A DNA stretch of 34,237 bases from Rhizobiales bacterium Ga0077548 (GCA_001464215.1 LNEZ01000011.1:1-34237), one strand, 5' to 3'. Numbered from the stretch's first letter, positions 1 through 9,009 are shown. Notes: generated from the sequence alone by a model not told the origin. Translations and numbers: made by a program.

Positions 1-85
1 TCGGCACGGTTTCGAGATAGGTCATGCCCTCGCGTGAATCGCTCCGCATCTCGGTTGCGACGACTTTTGCAGAGGCCTCAGTCAT
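1..85 (-). CDS. Carbohydrate ABC transporter permease, second subunit (MalG-like), N-terminal fragment
   Basis: Only the first 28 codons are present; the gene runs off the left edge. The protein begins MTEASAKVVATEMRSDSREG and continues to a YLETVP segment, which fits the cytoplasmic lead that precedes the first membrane helix of MalG-type permeases. Its ATG overlaps the end of the preceding permease gene by 8 nt, so the two are probably translationally coupled. Its place after ATPase, binding protein and MalF-type permease makes the second inner-membrane subunit the expected product. No membrane segment is visible in the part present, so the call leans on gene order. Confidence 0.7.
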   Translation of the reverse strand, partial: MTEASAKVVATEMRSDSREGMTYLETVP

Positions 86-1034
86 TGTTTTCACCCTGCT
101 GCCATTTACGGCGCTGTAACCCGAACCACGAGAACATGATCGCAGCCAACAGGAACGGAATCATCGCAGTCGCGATTGCCGAGCCCTCGCCTAGCTGCCC
201 GCTCAGAATGCCGCGCGAATAGGAAAGCGTTGCCATCAAGTGCGTCGCATTCGCAGGGCCGCCGCGCGTCATCGCCCAGATCAACTGGAAGTCGGTGAAA
301 GTGAAAAGCACCGAGAACGTCATCACCACGGCGATGATCGGCGTCAGCAGCGGATAGGTCACAAAGCGGAAGCGCTGCCAGGCCGATGCACCATCGAGGG
401 TCGCCGCTTCATAAAGCGACGGCGAAACAGTTTGCAGACCCGCGAGCAAAGTGATGGCGACGAACGGCACGCCGCGCCAGACATTCGCGAAGATCAAGCT
501 CGCGCGCGCGAGATTGCCGTCGCCGAGAAAATCGATGTTCTGGTTGATCAGGCCCATCTGCTTCAGCGACCAGGAAATGATCGAGAACTGCGAGTCGTAA
601 ATCCACCAGAACGCGATTGCAGACAGCACGGTCGGCACGATGAAAGGGATCAGCACGATCGAGCGGATCATCGCCTTGAATGGCATATGCCGGTTCAAAA
701 GCAGCGCCAAATAGAGACCGACCACGAATTTGATAATGCTCGCGACGATCGTATAGAGCAGCGTGTTGAAGACGGAGAGCCAGAATACGCTGTCGTCCCA
801 AAGCCACTCGTAGTTTTCAAAGCCGATGAATTTTCCGGGGCGCGCAAGCCGCGTGTCGGTGAACGAGAGCCAAACGCCTAGGAGCAACGGCCAGGCGAGA
901 AAAAGCAAAAGAAAGGCCGCCGCCGGCAGCATGAACCAGATCGCCAACCAGTTGCGATTGACCTTCAGCCGCCCCCACGCGGACAACTCTTTCATCCGCG
1001 AAGCATTGCGTTCGGCTTCTTCAACCGTGCTCAT
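78..1034 (-). CDS. Sugar ABC transporter permease (MalF/UgpA-like)
   Basis: An inner-membrane subunit of a carbohydrate importer, 318 aa, the usual length for this family. The first helix is at about residues 30-57 and further hydrophobic segments lie near 85-113, 122-146, 176-200, 228-253 and 285-304. The EAA loop that docks on the ATPase is clear at about 205-230 (EAATLDGA followed by FRFVTYPLLTP). The gene lies between the solute-binding protein gene and the second permease, with which it overlaps by 8 nt. The substrate cannot be read from the sequence. The neighbouring aldonate dehydratase and LacI regulator suggest a sugar or sugar acid. Confidence 0.9.
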   Translation of the reverse strand: MSTVEEAERNASRMKELSAWGRLKVNRNWLAIWFMLPAAAFLLLFLAWPLLLGVWLSFTDTRLARPGKFIGFENYEWLWDDSVFWLSVFNTLLYTIVASIIKFVVGLYLALLLNRHMPFKAMIRSIVLIPFIVPTVLSAIAFWWIYDSQFSIISWSLKQMGLINQNIDFLGDGNLARASLIFANVWRGVPFVAITLLAGLQTVSPSLYEAATLDGASAWQRFRFVTYPLLTPIIAVVMTFSVLFTFTDFQLIWAMTRGGPANATHLMATLSYSRGILSGQLGEGSAIATAMIPFLLAAIMFSWFGLQRRKWQQGENND

Positions 1035-1097
1035 GTAGGCCGCTTTGTACTAGAGAATGAAAATGGCGGCGCAGTTTCCCGCGCCGCCGGATTTCGC

Positions 1098-2420
1098 TTA
1101 GCGATAGATACGCCGCGTCTGCCGCTCGGCAATCGCCATCGCACCCTTGATGTCTTCGCGGCCGGTGCAGTAGTTCGCGTACATATCGACTACCACGAAG
1201 TCGGCAATCGCCGCCGCCGCTTTTTCGCCCAGCGTACCGAGGCCCGCAGGCGTCAGCGTGCGCTTGGAAACGTCGCGATAAACGGTCCGCTTCGGATCGG
1301 CAGTCCACACCGGGTTCTTGTCGTAGGCATTGAGGAAGTGCGAGAGATAGCCCTGCGCCGCCTCGATCCACGGATTGAAGTTTTCCGCTTCCTGCATGAA
1401 GGCCGCGAAGGCTTTGCACGCATTCGGGAACTTCGTGAACGAGAAGGTCAGGATCGGGAATGCGAGATGCAGTTCGGTCGGGCGTCCGACCGGACCGACC
1501 GGCATATAGGCGTGGTTCATGTCTTCAGCGACCGCCTTGTTTTCACGGTTCGCGGTGACATAGACCGAAATGCCGTTCGAGGTGAGATGGAGTTCGCCTG
1601 CAACGAAGGCCTTGTTGTTCGACGAGTCGTTCCAGGACGCGGTACCCGGAATGAAGTTGTCGTAAAGATCCTTCACGAACTGCAGGGACTTCGCGGTTTC
1701 CGGCGAGTTGATGACGACCTTGTCGTCCTTATCGACGAGGTTGCCGCCGTGCGCCCACAGCGCCCAGTGCAGCCAGGTGTTAGCGTCGCCCGAGGCATGG
1801 CCGAGCGCAAAACCGGCCGGCGTGTTGTTTTTCTTAAGCGCTTTGACAAGTTCGAGGAAGCTTGCGGTGTCTTTCGGGAATTCCTTGAAGCCCGCCTTCT
1901 CCATCGAACTGATGCGGTAATTCATCAAACCGCCCGTGGTCGCCACCGGCAGGCAGATCCATTTGCCTTTCGCCTTGCCGTAAAGCTCGGCCGACGGCGT
2001 CCAGCCGCCGTATTTCTTGCCGAGGTAATCCGCGACCTGGGACATATCGAGGCACTTCTCGGGGAAGAGATGTGGAAGCGAATAAAGACCCCACACCATG
2101 TCGAGACCGGAGCCCGTGTTCGCGGCGACCGAAGCCTTGGGCTGTACGTCTTCGAACGACTCGTTCGTGATCGTGACCGAAACCCCCGTCGCCTTCTGGA
2201 AGGCATCGACCATCGCCATGAAGGCTTTGTCTTCGGCTTCGACGAAGCGGCGCCAACGCAGCACCGAGATCTTCGCATTCGGTTCCGCCTTGAAGGGCGC
2301 GGTCTGTGCCCAGGCGGTCGCGTAGTTAAACAACTGGTCGGCACCTACAGTGGCAATCGTTGCAGCCGCGGCTGAACCTTTCAGCAGCGAGCGGCGGTCC
2401 ATTTCAAACTTCTTGTCCAT
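1098..2420 (-). CDS. Extracellular solute-binding protein of a carbohydrate ABC transporter (family 1)
   Basis: A periplasmic sugar-binding protein of 440 aa that delivers substrate to the adjacent permeases. The N-terminus has a twin-arginine motif (RRSLLKG, residues 9-15), then a hydrophobic stretch and an Ala-rich end near AWAQ at about 36-39, so Tat export is likely. The mature part has the fold signature of family 1 binding proteins (a KISVLRW strand, a Trp-rich middle, GELHLTSNGISVY). The start at 2420 is supported by a strong GGGAGG ribosome site eight bases or so upstream. The gene lies 38 bp downstream of the ATPase gene. The ligand is unknown. Confidence 0.9.
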   Translation of the reverse strand: MDKKFEMDRRSLLKGSAAAATIATVGADQLFNYATAWAQTAPFKAEPNAKISVLRWRRFVEAEDKAFMAMVDAFQKATGVSVTITNESFEDVQPKASVAANTGSGLDMVWGLYSLPHLFPEKCLDMSQVADYLGKKYGGWTPSAELYGKAKGKWICLPVATTGGLMNYRISSMEKAGFKEFPKDTASFLELVKALKKNNTPAGFALGHASGDANTWLHWALWAHGGNLVDKDDKVVINSPETAKSLQFVKDLYDNFIPGTASWNDSSNNKAFVAGELHLTSNGISVYVTANRENKAVAEDMNHAYMPVGPVGRPTELHLAFPILTFSFTKFPNACKAFAAFMQEAENFNPWIEAAQGYLSHFLNAYDKNPVWTADPKRTVYRDVSKRTLTPAGLGTLGEKAAAAIADFVVVDMYANYCTGREDIKGAMAIAERQTRRIYR

Positions 2421-2458
2421 GATTTCCTCCCGTGGACGTTCTTGATCTTCGGACTTCG

Positions 2459-3520
2459 CTAGATTCTTTTTCCGCTATCTTTGGCGAAGAGGTGAGCCGT
2501 GTCCGCGCGCGGACGCAGCGAAATCTTGTCGCCAGGCTTTAAGTTTTGGCGTTCGCGGAAAACTGCAATTACTTCCTGATTGCCGATCCGCGCGACAACC
2601 TGGGTTTCCGATCCGGTCGGCTCGACGACGACGACTTCCGCCGGCAAGCCGCCCTCGCCTAGTTCGAAATGCTCCGGGCGAATTCCGTAAACGACATCGC
2701 GACCGCTTTCGCCTTGCGGCATGGATTTCAGCGGCAGCTTGTGACCCTGCTCGGTCTCGACATAGGCCGAACCGTTCGCTTTCAATTTGCCGTTGAGGAA
2801 ATTCATCGCCGGCGAGCCGATGAAGCCAGCCACGAACTGATTGGCCGGCTTGTCGTAAAGTTCGAGCGGCGCGCCAACCTGCTCAATCACACCGTCGTGC
2901 ATCACAACGATTTTGTCGCCAAGGGTCATGGCTTCGATCTGGTCATGCGTGACGTAAACAGTTGTGGTCTTCAGCCGCTGATGCAGCTCCTTCATTTCCG
3001 TGCGCATCGCGACGCGCAATTTTGCATCTAAGTTTGATAGCGGCTCGTCAAACAGGAATACCTGCGGCTCGCGCACGATGGCGCGACCCATGGCGACGCG
3101 TTGGCGCTGGCCGCCGGAGAGCTGCCGCGGATAGCGCTCCAAGAGCGGCATCAGACCGAGAATCTGTGCCGCTTTTTTCACGCGCGTATCGATTTCGCTT
3201 TTGCTTTCGCCGCGCAGCATGAGCGAGAAGCCCATGTTTTTCGCGACCGTCATGTGCGGATAGAGCGCGTAATTCTGGAACACCATCGCGATGTCGCGCT
3301 CTTTGGGGTGAACGTTGTTCACCACGCGGCCGCCGATGGAAATTGTGCCGGCAGTTATGTTTTCAAGGCCCGCCAGCATCCGGAGCAGCGTGGACTTTCC
3401 GCAGCCGGACGGGCCGACGAGCACGACGAACTGCCCATCCTCGATCGGAACGGATACGCCATGCAGGATTTCTACGTCGCCAAAAGATTTCCGAACGTCC
3501 CGTATTTGCACGGACGCCAT
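2459..3520 (-). CDS. ABC transporter ATP-binding protein, UgpC/MalK family
   Basis: The ATPase of the sugar importer, 353 aa from the chosen start. Walker A is GPSGCGKST (36-44), the Q-loop is in FQNYALYPH, the signature is LSGGQRQR (134-141), Walker B is VFLFDEP (154-160) and the switch His is in VTHD (about 192). The C-terminal third is a TOBE-type regulatory domain (GIRPEHFELGE). The open frame extends 33 codons further upstream, but the ATG at 3520 is preceded by AGGGAGAG and begins the conserved MASVQIRDVRKSFG start, so the longer form is rejected. This is the first gene of the importer operon, with a LacI-type operator about 85 bp upstream. Confidence 0.93.
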   Translation of the reverse strand: MASVQIRDVRKSFGDVEILHGVSVPIEDGQFVVLVGPSGCGKSTLLRMLAGLENITAGTISIGGRVVNNVHPKERDIAMVFQNYALYPHMTVAKNMGFSLMLRGESKSEIDTRVKKAAQILGLMPLLERYPRQLSGGQRQRVAMGRAIVREPQVFLFDEPLSNLDAKLRVAMRTEMKELHQRLKTTTVYVTHDQIEAMTLGDKIVVMHDGVIEQVGAPLELYDKPANQFVAGFIGSPAMNFLNGKLKANGSAYVETEQGHKLPLKSMPQGESGRDVVYGIRPEHFELGEGGLPAEVVVVEPTGSETQVVARIGNQEVIAVFRERQNLKPGDKISLRPRADTAHLFAKDSGKRI

Positions 3521-3590
3521 TCTCGCTCTCCCTGAATTCCCCAGGCAGTTACGGGCGTTTCGCCTCTCTGCTCTTTTTCTTATTGCAAAG

Positions 3591-3619
3591 AGTGTGGCTG
3601 CTGTTGGTAGCGCTGTCAA
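3591..3619 (-). promoter_or_regulatory. Candidate sigma-70 promoter of the importer operon
   Basis: Reading the minus strand, a perfect TTGACA -35 box (3619-3614) is followed 17 bp later by CACACT (3596-3591), a weak -10 match. The -35 box overlaps the right half of the LacI-type operator, which would fit repression by steric block. The -10 is poor, so this is tentative. Confidence 0.35.
3604..3619. promoter_or_regulatory. LacI-family operator, copy 1
   Basis: TTGGTAGCGCTGTCAA is an imperfect palindrome (TTG-NN-AGCGCT-NN-CAA) with the central CG step typical of LacI-family sites. It lies between the divergent importer and regulator genes, 30 bp before the regulator ATG. Its core TGGTAGCGCTGTC (3605-3617) recurs exactly at 4720-4732, before the catabolic operon. 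The likely binder is the regulator encoded next to it. Confidence 0.7.
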
Positions 3620-3648
3620 TCAGCAGCGCCACGTGGTAGGAACCTAAA

Positions 3649-4689
3649 ATGCCGCGTAAAGGCAGAAAGTTAGGACCGATCCGCCTCACCGAAGTTGCGA
3701 AGCTCGCCGGTGTGAGCCCGATCACGGCTTCGCGCTTCTTCCGTAACCCCGAGGCGCTATCCGTTAGCAAGCGCGTAAGAGTCGAAAGCGCAGCGAGAGA
3801 ACTTGGCTATGTGCCTAATCTCGCAGCGCGTGCGCTCGCTTCGCAACGCACCGAAGTCATCGGCGTCCTAATCCCGTCGCTCACGAATAATGTATTCAAT
3901 GATGTGTTGCGCGGCATCTACGACGCCTCGGAAGGCAGCCCCTACACGATACAGTTCGTGAACACCCGCTACAGCATCTTGCAGGAAGAGAGGTTGTTGC
4001 GACTATTCCAAGCGCAAAAGCCCGCGGGTCTTATCGTCACCGGCATCAACCAGACCGAAGACTCGCGCGCCGTAATGAAAGCGATGAGCTGTCCGATCGT
4101 GCAGATCATGGAGACGGGTCCAGACCCGGTCGATATGATGGTCGGATTCTCTCACTATGACGCTGCATTTGCTGCAGTTTCTCATCTAATTTCTCATGGG
4201 CGAAAGCGCATCGGGTTTATCGGCGCGCGGATGGACCCTCGTGTGCAGCGCCGCCTCGACGGTTATCGCGATGCAATGAAGGGGGCCGCGCTGTTCGACC
4301 CGAACCTCGTTTTGACGACGCCCACGCCCACCGCAATGACGCTAGGCGGCACCCTGTTGGCCGATCTTCTGGCAAAAGTGCCTGATCTGGACGCTGTTTT
4401 CTGCATCAACGACGACCTCGCGCTTGGCGTACTGTTCGAATGCCAGCGCCGGTCAATTCCGGTGCCTGAGAAGCTCGCCATTATCGGCTTCAACGACATG
4501 GAATTCATGGCGTCCTCGTTCCCTTCGCTCTCCAGCGTCCGCACCAACCGCTACGAAATGGGCCGCGACGCGGTGACCATGCTGATCGACGCGGTCGAAG
4601 GCAGGCGGCCGGATAAACGCGTCGTCGATCTCGGTTTTGAACTGATGATCCGGCAAAGCTCAGCCCCGCACGGTGCACAGAACAACTAA
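3649..4689 (+). CDS. LacI-family transcriptional regulator
   Basis: A 346-aa DNA-binding regulator. Residues 11-35 form the LacI helix-turn-helix ([20 protein letters not shown]), followed by the hinge ([11 protein letters not shown], about 55-65) and a periplasmic-binding-protein-like effector domain from about 68 to the end. It is divergent from the importer operon and lies 98 bp upstream of the dehydratase gene, so it probably senses the transported sugar or a pathway intermediate. The two identical operator-like sites flanking it point to local control, including of its own gene. It resembles GntR/gluconate-type LacI members in its N-terminal layout, but I cannot name the ligand. Confidence 0.92.
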   Translation: MPRKGRKLGPIRLTEVAKLAGVSPITASRFFRNPEALSVSKRVRVESAARELGYVPNLAARALASQRTEVIGVLIPSLTNNVFNDVLRGIYDASEGSPYTIQFVNTRYSILQEERLLRLFQAQKPAGLIVTGINQTEDSRAVMKAMSCPIVQIMETGPDPVDMMVGFSHYDAAFAAVSHLISHGRKRIGFIGARMDPRVQRRLDGYRDAMKGAALFDPNLVLTTPTPTAMTLGGTLLADLLAKVPDLDAVFCINDDLALGVLFECQRRSIPVPEKLAIIGFNDMEFMASSFPSLSSVRTNRYEMGRDAVTMLIDAVEGRRPDKRVVDLGFELMIRQSSAPHGAQNN

Positions 4690-4719
4690 TCAAACCGGCG
4701 AAGCAGCCTTGCAAGAAAA

Positions 4720-4732
4720 TGGTAGCGCTGTC
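4720..4732. promoter_or_regulatory. LacI-family operator, copy 2
   Basis: TGGTAGCGCTGTC is identical over 13 bp to the site at 3605-3617. It lies in the gap between the regulator stop and the dehydratase ATG at 4788. An in-frame ATG at 4719 overlaps this box, which argues that the ATG is not the true start and that this stretch is regulatory DNA. Confidence 0.7.
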
Positions 4733-4787
4733 TTTTGGCGAGGTTTACGCTATGGCTCGCTTTCATGCCTACTACGGGAGTAAATTC

Positions 4788-6598
4788 ATGAGCAAGTCCG
4801 GAAACGGCGCCGATAAAAAGCCGAAGCTCCGCTCCCGCCTGTGGTTCGACGATTCATCGGACCCCGCGATGACCGCGCTCTATCTCGAGCGCTACCTGAA
4901 TTATGGGCTTACACGCGAGGAATTGCAGTCCGGCAAGCCGATCATCGGAATCGCGCAAACCGGCAGCGACCTTTCCCCATGCAACCGGCATCACTTAGAG
5001 CTCGCGCATCGCGTCCGCGAAGGTATTCGCGAAGCCGGCGGTGTCGCGATGGAATTTCCGTGTCATCCGATTCAGGAGACCGGAAAACGTCCCACGGCCG
5101 CGCTCGACCGCAACCTTGCTTACCTTTCGCTCGTTGAAGTGTTGTTCGGCTATCCGCTGGATGGCGTGGTGCTCACCACAGGCTGCGACAAGACCACGCC
5201 GGCCTGCCTGATGGCTGCCGCCACCGTGAACATTCCCGCGATCGTGCTCTCCGGCGGGCCGATGCTGAACGGCTGGTTCAACGGCGAGCGCACCGGCTCC
5301 GGCACCATCGTGTGGAAGTCGCGCGAGCGGTTAGCGACCGGCGAGATCAACTACGACGAGTTCATGGATATTGTCGCTTCGTCGGCACCTTCCATCGGCC
5401 ATTGCAACACGATGGGCACGGCTTCGACCATGAATTCGCTCGCGGAAGCGCTCGGTATGTCGCTGCCGGGATGCGCTGCGATCCCCGCGCCTTACCGCGA
5501 GCGCGGACAGATTTCGTATCTCACCGGAAAACGCATCGTCGAAATGGTGTGGGAGGATTTGCGCCCGACCGACATCATGACCAAGAAGGCATTCGAGAAC
5601 GCGATTGTCGTCAACTCCGCAATCGGCGGCTCGACAACGCGCCGATCCATCTCAACGCGCTCGCGCGGCACTGCGGCGTGGAATTGACTGTGCAAGACTG
5701 GCAGAGCGTCGGCCACAAAATACCGTTGCTCGTCAACCTGCAGCCAGCCGGCGCTTACCTCGGCGAGGAATATCATCGCGCGGGCGGCGTGCCAGCGGTC
5801 GTCCGGGAATTGATGACGAAGAAGAAAATCCACGAAGATGCAATCACCGTGAACGGCAAGACCATAGGCGAGAACTGCAGGAATGCACCCACGCCAGACA
5901 ATGACGTGATCTGGTCCTACGACAAACCATTCGTCAAAGATGCGGGCTTCATTGTGTTGTCGGGCAACCTCTTCGACAGCGCGATCATGAAGACTTCCGT
6001 GATCTCGAAAGAATTCCGCGACCGTTATCTTTCGAACACGAAAGACCCGGAAGCGTTCGAAGGCCGCGCCATCGTGTTCGACGGACCGGAGGAGTATCAC
6101 ACGCGCATCGACGATCCTTCTCTCAATATCGATGAGCACTGCATTCTGTTCGTTCGCGGCACCGGTCCCATCGGTTATCCCGGCGGCGCGGAGGTCGTGA
6201 ATATGCAACCGCCAGCAGCACTCATTAAGCGCGGGATCAAATCCTTGCCCTGCATCGGCGACGGCAGACAGTCCGGCACTTCGGGGTCTCCTTCCATTCT
6301 CAATGCTTCGCCGGAAGCGGCAGCTGGCGGCGGCCTCGCAATTCTGAAAACCGGAGATATGGTGCGGATAGACCTTAAAAAAGGCGAAGCGAACATCCTG
6401 ATCCCGGCGGAAGAAGTGGCGAAGCGTCACGCGGACCTGAAAGCCAAAGGCGGCTTTCCCTTTCCCGAGCATCACACGCCGTGGCAAGAGCTTTACCGCA
6501 ATACGGTCGGCCAGCACGCGAGCGGCGCGTGTCTCGAGCTTGCGACCCGTTATCAGGACATCGCAGCCAAGTTCGGTACTCCGCGTCACTCTCACTAA
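4788..6598 (+). pseudogene. xylD: XylD-type sugar-acid (D-xylonate) dehydratase, IlvD/Edd family, frameshifted
   Basis: IlvD/Edd enzymes remove water from sugar acids to give 2-keto-3-deoxy acids, using an Fe-S cluster. From memory the protein closely follows Caulobacter Xyl[14 protein letters not shown] near the start, cluster cysteines C65, C133 (TTGCDKTTP) and C206 (GHCNTMG), catalytic-region GDGRQSGTSGSPS, and the RYQDIAAKF-RHSH end. The first frame (from 4788) runs to the codon after S282 of GGSTN, where TCG-AC-AAC shows one missing base (5634-5635). It then hits a stop at 5687. The second frame continues in register with [15 protein letters not shown] to 6598. Corrected length would be about 603 aa, normal for XylD. 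The start at 4788 has GGGAG upstream. This is either a true 1-nt deletion or a sequence error. Substrate could be another pentonate or hexonate. Confidence 0.88.
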
Positions 6599-6609
6599 GA
6601 GCAGCAATC

Positions 6610-7344
6610 ATGGCCGGAAGACTGCAAGGTAAGCGCGCCTTCGTGACCGCGGCGGCAGCCGGTATCGGCCGCGCCTGCGCGATCGCCTTCGCACGCGAAG
6701 GCGCGTATGTTTTTGCCAGTGACATTGACGAAGGTTCTTTGATCGATCTCAAAAAGGCCGGTGTCGCGGAGACTTTCAAACTCGATGTCCTGAATACCGA
6801 TTCCGTCAATGAAGCCGCGAAGCGTACCGGCAAGGTCGACGTTTTGCTCAACGCTGCTGGCTTCGTGCATCACGGCACCGTACTGGAGTGCTCGGACAAG
6901 GACTGGGATTTCTCGTTCGACCTGAACGTCAAATCCATGCACCGCACGATCAAAGCGTTCCTGCCTGCAATGGTAGCTTCCGGGGGCGGCTCGATCGTAA
7001 ACATTGCGTCAGCGGCGGGTGTGCTGAAAGCAGCACCCAACCGCTATGTCTATGCGGCGACCAAAGCGGCGGTCGCCGCTCTTACTCGTGCGGTCGCGGT
7101 CGATTTCATCGCCAAAGGCATTCGCTGCAACTGCATCTGCCCCGGTACTATCGAAACCCCCTCGATGCTTGGCCGCGCGGCGGCGCAAGGGCCGGACGGC
7201 ATGAAGAATTTCGTTGCGCGGCAGCCGCTCGGCAGGCTCGGCACCGCGGACGAAATCGCTTCTCTTGCGGTCTATCTCGCAAGCGACGAAAGTTCTTTCA
7301 CCACCGGCGGTGCGCACGTCGCGGACGGCGGCTGGACCCTATAA
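6610..7344 (+). CDS. SDR dehydrogenase, BDH2 / 2-keto-3-deoxy-L-fuconate dehydrogenase-like
   Basis: A 244-aa NAD-dependent short-chain dehydrogenase. The cofactor motif is TAAAAGIG (13-20), the usual TGxxxGxG being altered as in BDH2. The active site is S134-Y148-K152 (YAATK), and R145 lies just before it. The stretch LNAAGFVHHGTVLE and the RCNCICPGTIETPS segment match, from memory, the group containing human BDH2 and bacterial 2-keto-3-deoxy-fuconate dehydrogenase. It starts 11 bp after the dehydratase stop. A role in oxidising the 2-keto-3-deoxy acid made by the dehydratase is inferred from this match. The longer open frame upstream overlaps the dehydratase and was not used. Confidence 0.88.
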   Translation: MAGRLQGKRAFVTAAAAGIGRACAIAFAREGAYVFASDIDEGSLIDLKKAGVAETFKLDVLNTDSVNEAAKRTGKVDVLLNAAGFVHHGTVLECSDKDWDFSFDLNVKSMHRTIKAFLPAMVASGGGSIVNIASAAGVLKAAPNRYVYAATKAAVAALTRAVAVDFIAKGIRCNCICPGTIETPSMLGRAAAQGPDGMKNFVARQPLGRLGTADEIASLAVYLASDESSFTTGGAHVADGGWTL

Positions 7345-7353
7345 GGAAATGCC

Positions 7354-8100
7354 ATGAACAAGATCGATCTTTCCGGCCGTGTCGCGGTCGTCACCGGAGG
7401 CGCGCAGGGTTTTGGGCGCGCAATATCCGAGCGCTTCGTCGCTTCCGGCGGGCGTGTTGCCATCTGGGATATGGATCAGGTTTACGCGCAGCGCACCGCG
7501 AACGAACTGGGTTCCGGAACGAAATCCTATGGTCTCGACGTATCCGATTTTACCGCCGTCGAAAAAGCGCGCGACGCGACCATCAAGGACTTCGGCAAGA
7601 TCGATATTCTGGTGAACAACGCAGGGATCGCCGGGGTGAACGCAACCGTTTGGGAAACGTCGGTCGATGAATGGCGCCGCGTGATGCGGATCAATCTCGA
7701 TGGACCGTTCGTCTGCTCGAAGGCCGTCGTACCGCACATGATCAAGCAGAAATACGGGCGTATCGTGAATATCGCGTCCATCGCCGGCAAGGAGGGCAAT
7801 CCGAACGCCGCGCATTACTCCGCCTCCAAGGCGGGCGTTATTGCGCTTACGAAATCGCTCGGCAAGGAGTTGGCTGCTTACGACATCGCAGTCAATGCGG
7901 TGACACCCGCGGCTGCGAAAACCGCGATCTTCGACCAGATCACGCAGCAGCATATCGACTTTATGCTGTCGAAAATCCCCCGCGCGCGTTTCGTGCTCGT
8001 CGAAGAGCTCGCGGCGCTGGTCGCATGGATGGCTTCCGAGGACAATTCGTTCACTACCGGCGCTGTGTTCGATATTTCCGGTGGCCGCGCGACTTACTAA
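7354..8100 (+). CDS. SDR family NAD(P)-dependent oxidoreductase (FabG-like)
   Basis: A classical 248-aa short-chain dehydrogenase. Cofactor motif TGGAQGFG (14-21), NNAG (88-91), and catalytic S142-Y155-K159 (YSASK) are all intact. An acidic residue after the second strand (WDMDQ, about 38-41) favours NAD over NADP. It follows the first SDR by 9 bp in the same operon, with AAGGAA before the ATG. In this setting it could be the sugar dehydrogenase that makes the aldonolactone, or a second keto-acid dehydrogenase; sequence alone does not decide. Confidence 0.88.
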   Translation: MNKIDLSGRVAVVTGGAQGFGRAISERFVASGGRVAIWDMDQVYAQRTANELGSGTKSYGLDVSDFTAVEKARDATIKDFGKIDILVNNAGIAGVNATVWETSVDEWRRVMRINLDGPFVCSKAVVPHMIKQKYGRIVNIASIAGKEGNPNAAHYSASKAGVIALTKSLGKELAAYDIAVNAVTPAAAKTAIFDQITQQHIDFMLSKIPRARFVLVEELAALVAWMASEDNSFTTGAVFDISGGRATY

Positions 8101-8110
8101 GGCCAGTCAG

Positions 8111-8857
8111 ATGCGCCTTGCTGCAATGAATGCCATCATCGTAGGCGGCTCTAGCGGGATCGGCGCAAGCATCGCCGAAGGCTTTGTCCGCGAAGGCGCA
8201 AAGGTCGGCATCATCGGGCGGCGGCAGGAAAAAATCGATGCCGTGCTTGGCAAGATCAACAAGTACAATTCCGGTGCTATCGGCCGCGCCGCGGACATGA
8301 GACGCAGGCAAGCCTGTATCACTGCGGTTGATGCGGTCGCAGATGAATTAGGCGGTCTCGACATTCTCGTAAACAGCCAGGGCATCACGATCGTAAAGCC
8401 CTCGGCTGAACTCAGCGAAGACGAGTATCTGAGTGTCATCGACACTAATCTCAACAGTGTCTTCTTCTGCTGCCAGGCAGCTTACCCCCATATACGGAAG
8501 AACGGCGGCTCGATTATAAGCATCTCGTCATTGGCCGGACATCGTGGCTGGCCGCTCGCCGTGCATTACGCGGCAAGCAAACATGGTGTGATTGCCATTA
8601 CGAGAACGCTGGCTGCGGAATGGGCAGCCGACAATATCCGCGTGAACTCCATTTCGCCGGGATATTTCCACACTGAACTGACAAGTACGCTCAAGCCGGA
8701 ACGCGCGGCTCTGGCTACGTCCCGGACCCCTATGGGCCGCTTCGGCGACCTCCCCGAGATCGCAGGCGCCGCCATCTTTCTCGCTTCAAAGGAAGCAAGC
8801 TACGTCACGGGCGCAGACATAGCGGTCGATGGCGGGTTTCTCGCGAAGGGGCTTTAA
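8111..8857 (+). CDS. SDR family oxidoreductase, third in operon
   Basis: A 248-aa short-chain dehydrogenase with VGGSSGIG (11-18) and catalytic S140-Y153-K157 (YAASK). The usual NNAG is replaced by NSQG (88-91), and GRR follows the second strand (36-38), which suggests NADPH preference. The ATG at 8111 is used; an open frame to 8081 overlaps the preceding gene, and a second ATG at 8126 is possible. It is the last gene of the dehydratase operon. It differs from its two neighbours enough that it is not a recent tandem copy. Substrate unknown. Confidence 0.85.
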   Translation: MRLAAMNAIIVGGSSGIGASIAEGFVREGAKVGIIGRRQEKIDAVLGKINKYNSGAIGRAADMRRRQACITAVDAVADELGGLDILVNSQGITIVKPSAELSEDEYLSVIDTNLNSVFFCCQAAYPHIRKNGGSIISISSLAGHRGWPLAVHYAASKHGVIAITRTLAAEWAADNIRVNSISPGYFHTELTSTLKPERAALATSRTPMGRFGDLPEIAGAAIFLASKEASYVTGADIAVDGGFLAKGL

Positions 8858-9009
8858 GAGTTTAGCGGCGCTATTTCTCCCGGTTTGTAAGGGGTGAAAT
8901 TGGTTAACAGCTTCCTGCCAATCGCTCAGAAACTTGAATCGCCGTTATTAAGCCGATCTAGATTTCTCTTCGGTACGGTCTCCAACAATTCGTGGTGGAG
9001 ACAATACCT

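Noticed and set aside
1338-2375. 345-aa plus-strand open frame
   Set aside because: Antisense shadow of the solute-binding protein gene, rich in Arg and without recognisable motifs.
4719-4787. Upstream in-frame ATG for the dehydratase
   Set aside because: It overlaps the second operator copy and lacks a ribosome site; ATG 4788 has GGGAG and matches the family's normal N-terminus.
5492-6607. 371-aa minus-strand open frame
   Set aside because: Antisense to the second half of the dehydratase gene; the dehydratase reading is continuous with the family despite the frameshift.
8901-8951. TTAAC and TTAA half-sites upstream of the HerA gene as a CtrA box
   Set aside because: Spacing between them is far from 7 bp.
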